Source: Pseudomonadota bacterium (GTDB lineage Bacteria; Pseudomonadota; Alphaproteobacteria; Acetobacterales; Acetobacteraceae). Taken from it: a stretch of DNA of 34,317 bases. The notes beneath the pieces are model-generated. The model was not told where the DNA came from, searched no databases, and was given only the letters and a program-made list of their open reading frames with translations. The DNA is taken from assembly GCA_021808985.1 (NCBI GenBank), contig JAKBAQ010000003.1:1-34317 (forward strand), read 5' to 3'. The stretch's first letter is position 1. Every line of letters begins with the position of its first letter. Both the position numbers and the translations under genes were made by a program. This document shows positions 8,446 to 17,605 of the stretch, one piece after another.

Positions 8446-9227
8446 TTAACGAACAACACCTGGGTGAGAATGTAATCCAGCGCCAGGATCAGGATCGAGG
8501 CGGTCACCACGGCCGATGTCGTCGCCGCACCCACGCCCTGCGCCCCGCCCTTGGAGCGGTAACCGTTGAAGCTACCCATCAGCGAAATGACAAACCCGAA
8601 CACCGCCGCCTTGATCAGGCCGGAGACCACATCCTCCGTGCGCAGGTGCGAAAAGGTGCTGATCAGATACGTATCCGGCGTGAAGCCGAGCTTTTCCGTG
8701 GAGACCAGAAACCCGCCCATCACGCCCAGAATATCGGCGATGCACACCAGCAGCGGCATCGCGATCACCCCGGCCAGCAGCCGCGGCGCCACCAGATATT
8801 TCATCGGATCGGTGGAGAGCGTGGAGAGCGCGTCAATCTGGTCGGTCACCCGCATGGTGCCAAGCTCAGCCGCCATCGCCGCCCCTGCCCGGCCGGAGAC
8901 CATGAGCCCCGCCAGCACCGGCCCCAGCTCCCGCGTGACCGAAAGCACGACGATGCTGGCAATGGCGCTCTCCGCGTTGAAGCGCGAAAACCCGGTGTAA
9001 GACTGCAACGCCAGCACCATGCCGGTGAACAGCGCGGTCAGCGCCACCACGGGCAGCGAATAGAAGCCGATCTCCATCAGGCTGCGCCCGATCAGCCGGG
9101 GATAATATGGCGGGCGGAAAATATGCGAAACGCCGGAGATCGCGAACAGCCCCAGCTCGCCCACGAACTCAACCGTGCCAAGCACCACCGCGCCAATGGC
9201 GGCGACAAGATTAAGAATAAAATTCAT
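8442..9227 (-). CDS. mlaE: MlaE-family lipid ABC transporter permease
   Basis: GRSLMEIGFYSLPVVALTALFTGMVLALQSYTGF...VTRELGPVLAGLMVSGRAGAAMAAELGTMRVTDQIDAL: MlaE/DUF140 motifs. Confidence 0.93.
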   Translation of the reverse strand: MNFILNLVAAIGAVVLGTVEFVGELGLFAISGVSHIFRPPYYPRLIGRSLMEIGFYSLPVVALTALFTGMVLALQSYTGFSRFNAESAIASIVVLSVTRELGPVLAGLMVSGRAGAAMAAELGTMRVTDQIDALSTLSTDPMKYLVAPRLLAGVIAMPLLVCIADILGVMGGFLVSTEKLGFTPDTYLISTFSHLRTEDVVSGLIKAAVFGFVISLMGSFNGYRSKGGAQGVGAATTSAVVTASILILALDYILTQVLFVK

Positions 9228-10294
9228 GCGCCAATATACCGCCGCCGGTAACGGCGCCCCAGGGATGTGAGTATCTCATAGCCTATGGTCCCGGCCTCGC
9301 GCGCCAGCTCATCGGGCCCATGCGCCGGCCCAAGCAGGCAGAGCATGTCGCCGGGCGAGGCTGGCAGGCCGGTCACGTCGAAGGTCGTCAGATCCATCGA
9401 CACCCGGCCTACCAGGGGCACTGGGGTATCGTCAAAGCGCGCGCTGCCCGCGTTGGAGAGCGCGCGCATATACCCATCGGCATAGCCCACTCCCACGGTG
9501 GCGATCCGGCTTGGCCGCCTGGCCACCCAGCTGCCGCCATAGCCCACGCTTGCGCCGGTCTCCACCTCGTGAATCTGCAAAATGGGCGCATTCAGGCGCA
9601 CCACCGGGCGCATCGGGTTGGCCGCCGCCGGGGTGGGGTTCAGCCCATACAGCCCCGCCCCCGGCCGGGCGAGATCGGAGGCGAAATCAGCCCCCAGAAA
9701 CATGCCAGAGCTGTTGGCGAAACTGGTCTTCGCGCCGGGAAACTGCCGCATCACCTCGGCAAAGTCGCGCGCCTGGCGCTGGTTCACCGGCGCTGGCGGC
9801 GCATCCGCGCTGGTGAGGTGGGTGAGCACATATTCCACCCGCAGCCCCTGCAGGAGCGTCCGGTCCTCCCGCAGCGCCGCCAGCTCCCGCGCGGCAAGCC
9901 CGAGCCGCGCCATGCCGGTATCCACCTGCAGGATCACCGGCAGCTCCTCGCCGCCCGCAGCCGCCTCGGCGCGCCACCAGCCAAGCTCGTGCAGCGAGCC
10001 CAGCACGGGCACGATTCCCCGCGCCCGGCACTCGCCCGTCTCCTCTGGCCGCAGCCCGTTCAGCGCCGCCAGCATCGCGCCTGGCAGCCGCGGGGCCAGG
10101 GCCACCGCCTCGGCCAGATGCGCCAGGAAGAAATGCCGGCACCCCGCCGCCAGCAAGGCCGGCCCCACCTGTGCCGCGCCCAGCCCGTAGGCATCAGCCT
10201 TGATAACCCCCGCCGTGGCGCCGCCATGCATGGCCGCCAGCTTGCGCCAGTTCCAAACCACCGCGCCGAGGTCGATTTCCAATAAAGCCATCAA
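9224..10294 (-). CDS. alr: Alanine racemase
   Basis: LEIDLGAVVWNWRKLAAMHGGATAGVIKADAYGLGA (PLP lysine motif), DTGMARLGL, SVGYGGSWVARRPSRIATVGVGYADGYMRALSN. Confidence 0.95.
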   Translation of the reverse strand: MMALLEIDLGAVVWNWRKLAAMHGGATAGVIKADAYGLGAAQVGPALLAAGCRHFFLAHLAEAVALAPRLPGAMLAALNGLRPEETGECRARGIVPVLGSLHELGWWRAEAAAGGEELPVILQVDTGMARLGLAARELAALREDRTLLQGLRVEYVLTHLTSADAPPAPVNQRQARDFAEVMRQFPGAKTSFANSSGMFLGADFASDLARPGAGLYGLNPTPAAANPMRPVVRLNAPILQIHEVETGASVGYGGSWVARRPSRIATVGVGYADGYMRALSNAGSARFDDTPVPLVGRVSMDLTTFDVTGLPASPGDMLCLLGPAHGPDELAREAGTIGYEILTSLGRRYRRRYIGA

Positions 10295-10303
10295 AACGCG
10301 GGC

Positions 10304-11788
10304 TTACTCATGAACAGTGTCCAGATCGGTGAACCGCGTGAACTCGCCCTCGAAAAACAGGTCGATCTTGCCGGTGGGGCCATGGCGCTGCTTGGCCACG
10401 ATCAGCTCTGCCTTCTGGTACACGTTGTGCATATCCGCCTTCCACTTCTCCATCGCCTCCTGGTACTTGTCCTCGCGGTCAAAGGCGACGATCTTCGGCT
10501 CCTTCTGCTGCAGATAATACTCATCGCGGTAGATGAACATCACCATGTCCGCATCCTGCTCGATCGAGCCGGATTCACGCAAATCCGCGAGCTGCGGGCG
10601 CTTGTCGTCGCGGCTTTCCACCGCGCGCGAGAGCTGGGAGAGCGCGATGACCGGCACCGCCAGCTCCTTGGCGATGGCCTTCAGCCCCTGGGTGATCTGC
10701 GAAATCTCCAGCACCCGGCTCTCCGGCCTGGTGCCCGCCGCCGGGCGCATCAGCTGCAGGTAATCGACGATCACGAGCCCCAGCCCGTTGGTGCGCTGCA
10801 GGCGGCGGCAGCGCGTGCGCAGGGCGGAGAGCGTGATCGCCGGAGTATCGTCGATGATCAGCGGCACATCCGAGATTTCCCGGCTCACCTTCACGAAATT
10901 ATCAAAATCGCGGGCGGAGATCTCGCCGCGCCGGATCTTGTCGGCCGAAACCCGCGCCTCCTCGGCGAGCAGGCGCGTCGCCAGCTGGTCGGCGCTCATT
11001 TCCAGCGAGAAAACCGCCACGCACTGCCTGGCCATGGCGTTGGGGTTGTCCACCCGCGCGTTGGCCAGCAGCGCCTTGGCCGCGCCGAAGGCGATTTTCG
11101 TCACCAAGGCGGTCTTGCCCATGCCCGGCCGCCCGGCCAGGATGATCAGGTCCGACGGATGCATGCCGCCGGTCCGCTTGTTCAGGTCGCGCAGCCCGGT
11201 ATCCAGGCCGGAGACCGAGCCCTGGTTCTGGAACGCCTTCGACGCCACCTCGATCGCCGCGGCCAGCGCCTCCTTGAAGGTCATCCCCTTGCCCTCGGCG
11301 CCGCCCTGCGTCGCGAGGTTGAAGAGCGTCTGCTCCGCCGCCTCGATCTGCGCCACCCCGTCCAGCTCCGGCTCGGCGCCGAAGGCCCGGTTCACCACCA
11401 CCTCGCCCACGTCGATCAGCTGCCGGCGCAGCCACGCATCGCGGATCAGGCGGCCATAATCCCCGGCATTGATGATGCCCACCATCGCCGAGAGCAGCTG
11501 CGCCAGATAGGCGGTGCCGCCCACCTCATCCAGCAGGCCGCTATGCTCGAACTCGCCGCGCAGCGTCACCGGATCGGCGATCTGCCCCGCCTCGCAGCGC
11601 CGCGCGATCGCCTGGAAAATCCGCCCATGCACCGGGTCGGCGAAATGCTCCGCGGTCAAAAACTCGGAGACCCGCTCATAAGCCTTGTTGTTGGCCAGCA
11701 GCGCGCCGAGCAGCGCCTGTTCAGCCTGGATATTGCTGGGGGGCAGCCGCTGGGAGAGCCCCAGCAGCGGAGGATCGATCGAATTCAT
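10304..11788 (-). CDS. dnaB: Replicative DNA helicase
   Basis: 494 aa: PPSNIQAEQALLGALLANNKAYERVSEFL...DLIILAGRPGMGKTALVTKIA...VFSLEMSADQLATRLLAEEARV...LVIVDYLQLM...VIALSQLSRAVESRDDKRPQLADLRESGSIEQDADMVMFIYRDEYY. No intein. Confidence 0.98.
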   Translation of the reverse strand: MNSIDPPLLGLSQRLPPSNIQAEQALLGALLANNKAYERVSEFLTAEHFADPVHGRIFQAIARRCEAGQIADPVTLRGEFEHSGLLDEVGGTAYLAQLLSAMVGIINAGDYGRLIRDAWLRRQLIDVGEVVVNRAFGAEPELDGVAQIEAAEQTLFNLATQGGAEGKGMTFKEALAAAIEVASKAFQNQGSVSGLDTGLRDLNKRTGGMHPSDLIILAGRPGMGKTALVTKIAFGAAKALLANARVDNPNAMARQCVAVFSLEMSADQLATRLLAEEARVSADKIRRGEISARDFDNFVKVSREISDVPLIIDDTPAITLSALRTRCRRLQRTNGLGLVIVDYLQLMRPAAGTRPESRVLEISQITQGLKAIAKELAVPVIALSQLSRAVESRDDKRPQLADLRESGSIEQDADMVMFIYRDEYYLQQKEPKIVAFDREDKYQEAMEKWKADMHNVYQKAELIVAKQRHGPTGKIDLFFEGEFTRFTDLDTVHE

Positions 11789-11877
11789 GATCTACATCAT
11801 AGCCCGAACCACACGGCCGGGGCAGTGGATAGTTCTGTGGATCAACGTGTATAAGACGCAGGACAGGGGACGTGTTG

Positions 11878-14454
11878 ATGGTGATTGCAGCAATCCGGCG
11901 TTTTGACCCCGCCCGCGTTTTCCACCCCGAATCGGTGAGCCTGAGCGGCAGCGCCACCCCGCTCGGCCAGCAGGTTCTGGCCAATCTGCGCGCCGGCGCG
12001 TTCACCGGCGCCATCGCCACCGAGGATGACGGGCCGCAAAACGCCGACCTCGCCTTGCTCGCCGACGACGCGGCCGACATTCCCGCCGCCCTCGCCCGCC
12101 ACGCGGCGGCCGGGGTGCGCGGCGCCATCGTGCTCTCGCAAACGCCGGGGCTTCCCGCCCTGGCCAGGGCGGCGGGCATCCGCGTGCTGGGGCCGCATTC
12201 CTTCGGCCTCATCGTGCCCGGCCTCGGCCTCAACGCATCGCCCTTCACCCTCATGCCGCCGCCCGGGCGCGCCGCCTTCGTCGGGCAATCCTCCTCCATC
12301 GCCCGCACCGTCATTGACTGGGCAGTCCCAAACGGCGTCGGCTTCAGCCATTTCGCCGGAATCGGCGGCAATTCCGATGTCGGCTTCGGCCTGGTGCTGG
12401 ATTATTTCTCCCGCGACCCCGCGACCACCGTGATCATGATGGAGGTTGACCGCCTGCGCGACCCGCCGCAATTCTTCTCCGCCGCGCGCGCCGCAGCCCG
12501 GCTGCGCCCGGTGGTGGCCATCGCGCCCGGCGTGCGCCTGCCCGGTGGGCAGCAGGAGGCCAGACGCAACTTCCCCGCGGCGCTGGAGGCCGCGCTGGCG
12601 CGCGCCGGCGTGCTGCTCACCTTCTCGGTGGCTGAGTTCATCGCCGCGGCGGAAACCCTCACCCGCGTCAAACCCGCGCGCGGCGACGGGCTCGCCATCG
12701 TCACCAATTCCGTCGCCATCGGCCGCCTCACCGCCGATGCCGCCACCGCCGCCGGCCTCACCCTGGCGGAGCTGAGCCCGCAAACCATCCAGGTCCTCGC
12801 CCTGCGCCTGGGCAAGCCACCGCCGCCGGGGCCGGTATTCTCCGGCAAGGCCCCCACCCGCCTGGCCGAGATCGCCGCGCTGCTCTCCAGCGCGCCGGAG
12901 GTCGGCGGCATTCTCGTCATCCACGCCCCCTCCGGCCGCGAGGATGACACCGCCATCGAAGCGCTGATCGCCTGCGCCAAGACCATCAACGTGCCGTTGC
13001 TCATCGCCGCCCTGGGCGAGGCGCACGGGCTCGCGCACCGCCACCGGCTAAGCGCCGCCCGCCTCGCCTGCTTTGATACGCCCGAAGCCGCCATCGCCGG
13101 CTTCCGCCACCTGCTGCGCAACCGCCGCAACCGCGCCGCGGCGCGTGAGCTGCCCAGCTCCGCCGTGCTCAAAATCGCCCCGGACAAAGCCGCCGTCGCC
13201 GCGCGCATCGGCGCCGCGCGCGCTGATGGCCATGAGGTGATCGTCCAGGACGAGGCCCTGGCCATCGCCGCCGCCTATAAAATCCCCGTCATCGCCAGCC
13301 GCCACGCCATGACCCCCGACGAAGCCGCCACCGCCGCCGCCGGGCTCGGCTTTCCCGCCGTGGTCAAGCTCTCCCATCCTGACATTCCCACCAACCGCCT
13401 CGCCGGCTCCGTGGTGCTCGATCTGCCCGACGCCACCGCCGTGCATGACGCCGCCCGCGCCATCCTGCTCCGCCTCGCGCAACAAGGGTTCGCCGCCACC
13501 CAGGCCGGATTCGTGGTGCAGCAGCAGGCGCCGCGCGGCACACAACTGCGCATCCGGGTGAGCGACCACCCCGTCCTCGGCCCGGTGATCGGCTTTGGCC
13601 CCGGCGGCGGCGACCCCGATGACCTCTCCAGCCTCGCCGCCGACCTGCCGCCCCTCAACCTCGCCCTGGCGCACGCCCTCATCCGCCGCGCCGCCATCGC
13701 CCCCGCCCTGGCCGCCCATCGCGGCGCCCCGGCAGCCGATGAAGACGCCATCGCCGCCACGCTGGTGCGCGTCAGCCAGCTCATCATCGACACGCCCGAC
13801 ATCCTCCTCCTCGACCTCGACCCCATCTTCGCCCATGAGCACGGCGCCATCGCGGCCAGCGCGCGCATCCTGCTCCGCCCGCCCGGCGCCCCGCGCCCGC
13901 CCTTGCTCATCTCCCCCTACCCAACCGAGCTGACCACCCATTACACCGCCCGCGGGCAGACCTTCCTGCTCCGCCCCATCCGCCCGGAAGACGCCGACGC
14001 CCACACCGCCATGCTCTCCCGCTTCTCGGCCGACGACATGCGCTACCGCTTCTTCTCCGCCGCCCGCACCCTGCCCGTGGAGCAGGTCACCCGCATGACG
14101 GATGTGGACTATAAGCGCGAAATGGCCATCATCGCGGTGCGCGAGGCCACGGGGGAGACTCTGGGCGTCGCCCGCCTCGTCTGCGACGACACAGACGGCA
14201 AATCCGCCGAATTCGCCGTCGCGGTGGAACCCGCCGCGAAGGGCCTCGGCCTCGGCACGGCGCTGATGCGGGCCATCATCGCCTGGGGCCGCACCCGGGG
14301 CGTGGCTGAAATCACCGGCCAGATTTTGGCCGACAACGCGCCGATGCTCGCCTTCATCAAGCGCCTCGGCTTCTCCGCCCATCTCGTCCCCGGCGAGAGC
14401 GACCTGGTGGAGGCCAGGCTGCGGCTCGACTCCTCTCAGCCGGCACAACCCTGA
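11878..14454 (+). CDS. Acyl-CoA synthetase (NDP-forming)-like/GNAT fusion, protein lysine acetyltransferase Pat-like
   Basis: About 858 aa: CoA-binding and succinyl-CoA-synthetase-like domains, ATP-grasp region (EAATAAAGLGFPAVVKL), C-terminal GNAT (LLRPIRPEDADAHTAMLSRFSADDMRYRFF...GLGLGTALMRAIIAWGRTRGVAEITGQILADNAPMLAFIKRLGF). Start chosen among GTG 11872, TTG 11875 and ATG 11878. Confidence 0.9.
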   Translation: MVIAAIRRFDPARVFHPESVSLSGSATPLGQQVLANLRAGAFTGAIATEDDGPQNADLALLADDAADIPAALARHAAAGVRGAIVLSQTPGLPALARAAGIRVLGPHSFGLIVPGLGLNASPFTLMPPPGRAAFVGQSSSIARTVIDWAVPNGVGFSHFAGIGGNSDVGFGLVLDYFSRDPATTVIMMEVDRLRDPPQFFSAARAAARLRPVVAIAPGVRLPGGQQEARRNFPAALEAALARAGVLLTFSVAEFIAAAETLTRVKPARGDGLAIVTNSVAIGRLTADAATAAGLTLAELSPQTIQVLALRLGKPPPPGPVFSGKAPTRLAEIAALLSSAPEVGGILVIHAPSGREDDTAIEALIACAKTINVPLLIAALGEAHGLAHRHRLSAARLACFDTPEAAIAGFRHLLRNRRNRAAARELPSSAVLKIAPDKAAVAARIGAARADGHEVIVQDEALAIAAAYKIPVIASRHAMTPDEAATAAAGLGFPAVVKLSHPDIPTNRLAGSVVLDLPDATAVHDAARAILLRLAQQGFAATQAGFVVQQQAPRGTQLRIRVSDHPVLGPVIGFGPGGGDPDDLSSLAADLPPLNLALAHALIRRAAIAPALAAHRGAPAADEDAIAATLVRVSQLIIDTPDILLLDLDPIFAHEHGAIAASARILLRPPGAPRPPLLISPYPTELTTHYTARGQTFLLRPIRPEDADAHTAMLSRFSADDMRYRFFSAARTLPVEQVTRMTDVDYKREMAIIAVREATGETLGVARLVCDDTDGKSAEFAVAVEPAAKGLGLGTALMRAIIAWGRTRGVAEITGQILADNAPMLAFIKRLGFSAHLVPGESDLVEARLRLDSSQPAQP

Positions 14455-14473
14455 ATCCTTGAAGGACCCCCGC

Positions 14474-14665
14474 ATGCGCCTGTTCCTCGCCATCTTTCTC
14501 CCCTGGCTGCAATTCTTCACCATCGGCCGCCCCATCGCCGGCCTCATCTGCCTGCTCCTGCAGCTCACCCTCATCGGCTGGGTTCCCGCCGCCTTGTGGT
14601 CGGTCTACGCGCTCAGCCAGTACAAAACCGGCGAGCAGATCAAACAAGCCATGCGCGCGCCCTGA
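14474..14665 (+). CDS. YqaE/Pmp3-like small membrane protein
   Basis: MRLFLAIFLPWLQFFTIGRPIAGLICLLLQLTLIGWVPAALWSVYALSQYKTGEQIKQAMRAP: two hydrophobic segments resembling YqaE/Pmp3. Confidence 0.75.
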   Translation: MRLFLAIFLPWLQFFTIGRPIAGLICLLLQLTLIGWVPAALWSVYALSQYKTGEQIKQAMRAP

Positions 14666-14734
14666 GAATCGGGCAAAACGCGCAAAACCCCACTTGTCCC
14701 ACCGCCTGAAACATGCCAAACGCTGCCCTCCCCT

Positions 14735-14760
14735 GCCGGGTGCGTGGCATCGCGCCCGGC
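14735..14760 (+). other. Stable hairpin upstream of rpsF
   Basis: GCCGGGTGCG-TGGCAT-CGCGCCCGGC, 10-bp stem including one G-U pair; no U tract follows. Confidence 0.55.
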
Positions 14761-14828
14761 TAATGCTCGCCCCGATTTTGGGTGGCCCAGACCAGGGCCG
14801 GAGCTGAAACCAGCCGAAGGGAGTCACA

Positions 14829-15305
14829 ATGCCGTTATATGAAACCGTGATCATTGCACGGAGCGAAATCACGCAGGCGCAGGCCGACGCCGTCGCCGAC
14901 GCCGTGACCGCCCAGCTCGAAACCGATGGCGGCGCCGTCAAAAAGCGCGAATATTGGGGCCTTCGCAGCCTCGCCTACCGGATCAAGAAAAACCGCAAGG
15001 GCCATTACATCCTGCTCGGGCTTGACGCCCCGCCGCCGGCCGTGAAGGAGCTGGAGCGCCAGCTCACCCTCAACGAGGACGTGCTCCGCTTCATGACCGT
15101 GCGCATCGAGGAAATCACCGAGGAACCCTCCGTGATTCTGTCGCGCAAGTCTGACGAGCGTGAGCGCGGCTTCCGCGGGCCCAAGCCCGCCGGCCGTTTT
15201 GAGGCTGGCCGCAAGCGCGGCTTCGAGGAAGGCCGTGAGGAGTTCCGCGCGCGTGACGAATTCCGCGCCGACCGTGACGATTACGGCGCTGAGGAGGAAA
15301 TCTGA
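14829..15305 (+). CDS. rpsF: 30S ribosomal protein S6
   Basis: [68 protein letters not shown]...RFMTVRI; followed by rpsR and rplI. Confidence 0.97.
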   Translation: MPLYETVIIARSEITQAQADAVADAVTAQLETDGGAVKKREYWGLRSLAYRIKKNRKGHYILLGLDAPPPAVKELERQLTLNEDVLRFMTVRIEEITEEPSVILSRKSDERERGFRGPKPAGRFEAGRKRGFEEGREEFRARDEFRADRDDYGAEEEI

Positions 15306-15580
15306 TGTCTGACGCAACCACCCCCGATGCCGGCCTGCGCCGCCCCGCCGTTGGCGCCCGCAAGCCCTTCTTCCGCCGCAAGAAATCCTGCCCGTTCTCC
15401 GGCGCCGGCGCGCCGGTGATCGACTATAAGGACGTGCGGCTGCTCTCGCGCTTCCTCTCCGAGCGCGGCAAGATCGTGCCCTCGCGCATCACCGCGGTCT
15501 CCGGCAAGAAGCAGCGTGAACTGGCGAAAGCCATCAAGCGCGCCCGCTTCCTCGCCCTTCTCCCCTATGTGCTGAGCTAA
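15305..15580 (+). CDS. rpsR: 30S ribosomal protein S18
   Basis: [68 protein letters not shown]. Confidence 0.97.
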   Translation: MSDATTPDAGLRRPAVGARKPFFRRKKSCPFSGAGAPVIDYKDVRLLSRFLSERGKIVPSRITAVSGKKQRELAKAIKRARFLALLPYVLS

Positions 15581-15594
15581 GAGGAGCAAGCAAC

Positions 15595-16149
15595 ATGGCA
15601 CATGTAGAACTGATCCTGCTCCAGCGCGTCGAGAAACTCGGCCAGATGGGCGAAGTCGTTAAGGTCAAACCCGGCTATGCGCGCAACTTCCTGCTGCCGC
15701 AGGCCAAGGCCGTGCGCGCCACCAAGGCCAACCGCGAGCGCTTTGAGCGTGAGCGCGCCCAGCTTGAGGCGCAGAACCTCAAGCGGCGCGACGAGGCCGA
15801 GCGCGTGGCCGAGCGCGTGCAGGGGCTGAGCATCACCCTGATCCGTCAGGCCTCCGATGCCGGCGCGCTTTACGGCTCCGTCTCCAGCCGTGACATTTCC
15901 GACGCCTGCACCGCCGCCGGCCTCGGCATTGAGCGCGCCCAGGTCCTCCTGGTCCACCCCATCAAGTCGCTCGGCATTTCCTCCGTGCGCGTCGCCCTGC
16001 ACCCCGAGGTCATCATCGACGTCAAGGTGAACGTGGCCCGCTCCCCCGAGGAAGCCGAGAAGCAGGCGCGCGGCGAGGTCATCGCCGCCGAGCCGGATGA
16101 AAAGCCGGAACTCGGCCCGCTGTTCGGCGAGGAAGAGACCGCCGCGTAA
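15595..16149 (+). CDS. rplI: 50S ribosomal protein L9
   Basis: [43 protein letters not shown]. Confidence 0.97.
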   Translation: MAHVELILLQRVEKLGQMGEVVKVKPGYARNFLLPQAKAVRATKANRERFERERAQLEAQNLKRRDEAERVAERVQGLSITLIRQASDAGALYGSVSSRDISDACTAAGLGIERAQVLLVHPIKSLGISSVRVALHPEVIIDVKVNVARSPEEAEKQARGEVIAAEPDEKPELGPLFGEEETAA

Positions 16150-16171
16150 GCCGCAAACGCTCGCACGGCCA

Positions 16172-16207
16172 AAAAACGGCTCCCATGGCAGCATGGGAGC
16201 CGTTTTT
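16172..16207 (+). terminator. Rho-independent terminator after rplI
   Basis: AAAAACGGCTCCCATG-GCAG-CATGGGAGCCGTTTTT: perfect GC-rich stem followed by a T run. Confidence 0.93.
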
Positions 16208-16332
16208 CATGCGCATCCCTCAACGCACGAATTATTTTGCGGAATTGACTCAAATCATGCGATAAATAAGCGGTTCTACTGCACTTTTTGCATCTTGATT
16301 CCTGCCAACCGTTAGAAGCAACGGAGACGGAC

Positions 16333-17574
16333 GTGGCCTTGTTGTTCAAAAAGTTATTGGATCGCATCCTGCTCAACTCCATCCGTGAAGGCCGCTTCAG
16401 GGTCATCTGGCCCGATGGCTCGCAAACCCTCTACGGCAACGGCGCCTCCCCCGCCGCCGGCATAAAAATCCTCAACGCCGCCACCTTGCGCCGCCTGGTG
16501 CTCAATCCCGGCCTGGCCCTTGGCGAGGGCTACATGGAGGAGACCATCCTCCCGCTGGATGGCTCCATTCACGATGTCCTGGCCCTCCTGCTGGACAGCA
16601 TGGCCAGCCATCCCATGCCCATCCTGCAATGGAACGAGCGAATAAGCCGGCTGCTGCGCCCCATTTTGCAGGCCAACAACGCGCGCCGCGCCAAGCGCAA
16701 CGTCGCCCATCATTACGACCTCAACGGCCGGCTGTATTCGCTCTTCCTGGACCGTGACCGGCAATATTCCTGCGCCTATTTCCCCCGCGGCGATGAGACG
16801 CTGGAAGAAGCCCAGGCCGCGAAAAAGCGCCATATCGCCGCCAAGCTGCTGCTCAACCGCCCCGGCCTCACTGTGCTTGATATCGGCTGCGGCTGGGGCG
16901 GCATGGCGCTCACCCTGGCGCGGGATTTCGGCGCCCGCGTCACCGGCATCACCCTCTCCGAGGAGCAGCTCACCGAGGCCCGCGCCCGCGCCGCCGCCGC
17001 CGGGCTGGAAGAGCGCGTCAAGTTCGAGCTGATGGACTACCGCGCCATGGACCGCCCTTTTGACCGTATCGTCTCCGTGGGCATGTTCGAGCATGTCGGC
17101 GTGCCCAATTTCGCCAGCTTCTTCGCCACCATCAGCCGCTGCCTGAAGGCTGACGGTGTCGCCCTGCTGCACTCCATCGGCCGGTTTGAGGGGCCAGGCG
17201 CCACCAACCGCTGGATCGCCAAATACATCTTTCCCGGCGGCTACTCGCCGGCCCTCTCGGAAGCGCTGGTCCCGCTCGAGAAATCCGGCCTCATCACCAC
17301 CGATATCGAAATCCTGCGCCTGCACTACGCCAAAACCATCGCCCACTGGCGCGCCCGCTTCGCCGCCCACCGCAACACCATCGCCACCCTGTATGACGAG
17401 CGCTTCTGCCGCATGTTCGAATTCTACCTCTCCGGCTCGGAACTCTCGTTCCGGCTGTCGGACCATATGAACTTCCAGATCCAGATCGCGCATAACCACG
17501 CCACCGTGCCGCTGAGCCGCGACTACATGTTCGACCAGGAACGCCAGATCGCCCTGCCCCGCGCCGCTGAATAG
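16333..17574 (+). CDS. cfa: Cyclopropane-fatty-acyl-phospholipid synthase family methyltransferase
   Basis: NVAHHYDLNGRLYSLFLDRDRQYSCAYFPRGDETLEEAQAAKKRHIAAKLLL...VLDIGCGWGGMALTLARDFGARVTGITLSEEQ...MFEHVGVPNFASFF. Likely GTG start at 16333 after cggagacggac. Confidence 0.92.
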   Translation: MALLFKKLLDRILLNSIREGRFRVIWPDGSQTLYGNGASPAAGIKILNAATLRRLVLNPGLALGEGYMEETILPLDGSIHDVLALLLDSMASHPMPILQWNERISRLLRPILQANNARRAKRNVAHHYDLNGRLYSLFLDRDRQYSCAYFPRGDETLEEAQAAKKRHIAAKLLLNRPGLTVLDIGCGWGGMALTLARDFGARVTGITLSEEQLTEARARAAAAGLEERVKFELMDYRAMDRPFDRIVSVGMFEHVGVPNFASFFATISRCLKADGVALLHSIGRFEGPGATNRWIAKYIFPGGYSPALSEALVPLEKSGLITTDIEILRLHYAKTIAHWRARFAAHRNTIATLYDERFCRMFEFYLSGSELSFRLSDHMNFQIQIAHNHATVPLSRDYMFDQERQIALPRAAE

Positions 17575-17605
17575 ACTTCGGCCCGCACTGCGCTAATCTG
17601 CCCGC

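Noticed and set aside
10304-11788. Possible intein in dnaB
   Set aside because: 494-aa length and continuous helicase motifs show no insertion.
13048-14574. 508-aa minus-strand Gly/Asp/Glu/His-rich ORF antisense to the Pat-like gene
   Set aside because: Low-complexity shadow frame; the sense protein has strong domain signatures.
16306-16332. CCGTT-AGAAGC-AACGG mini-hairpin before the cfa GTG as a translational switch
   Set aside because: Only 5 bp and easily expected by chance; no conservation evidence available.
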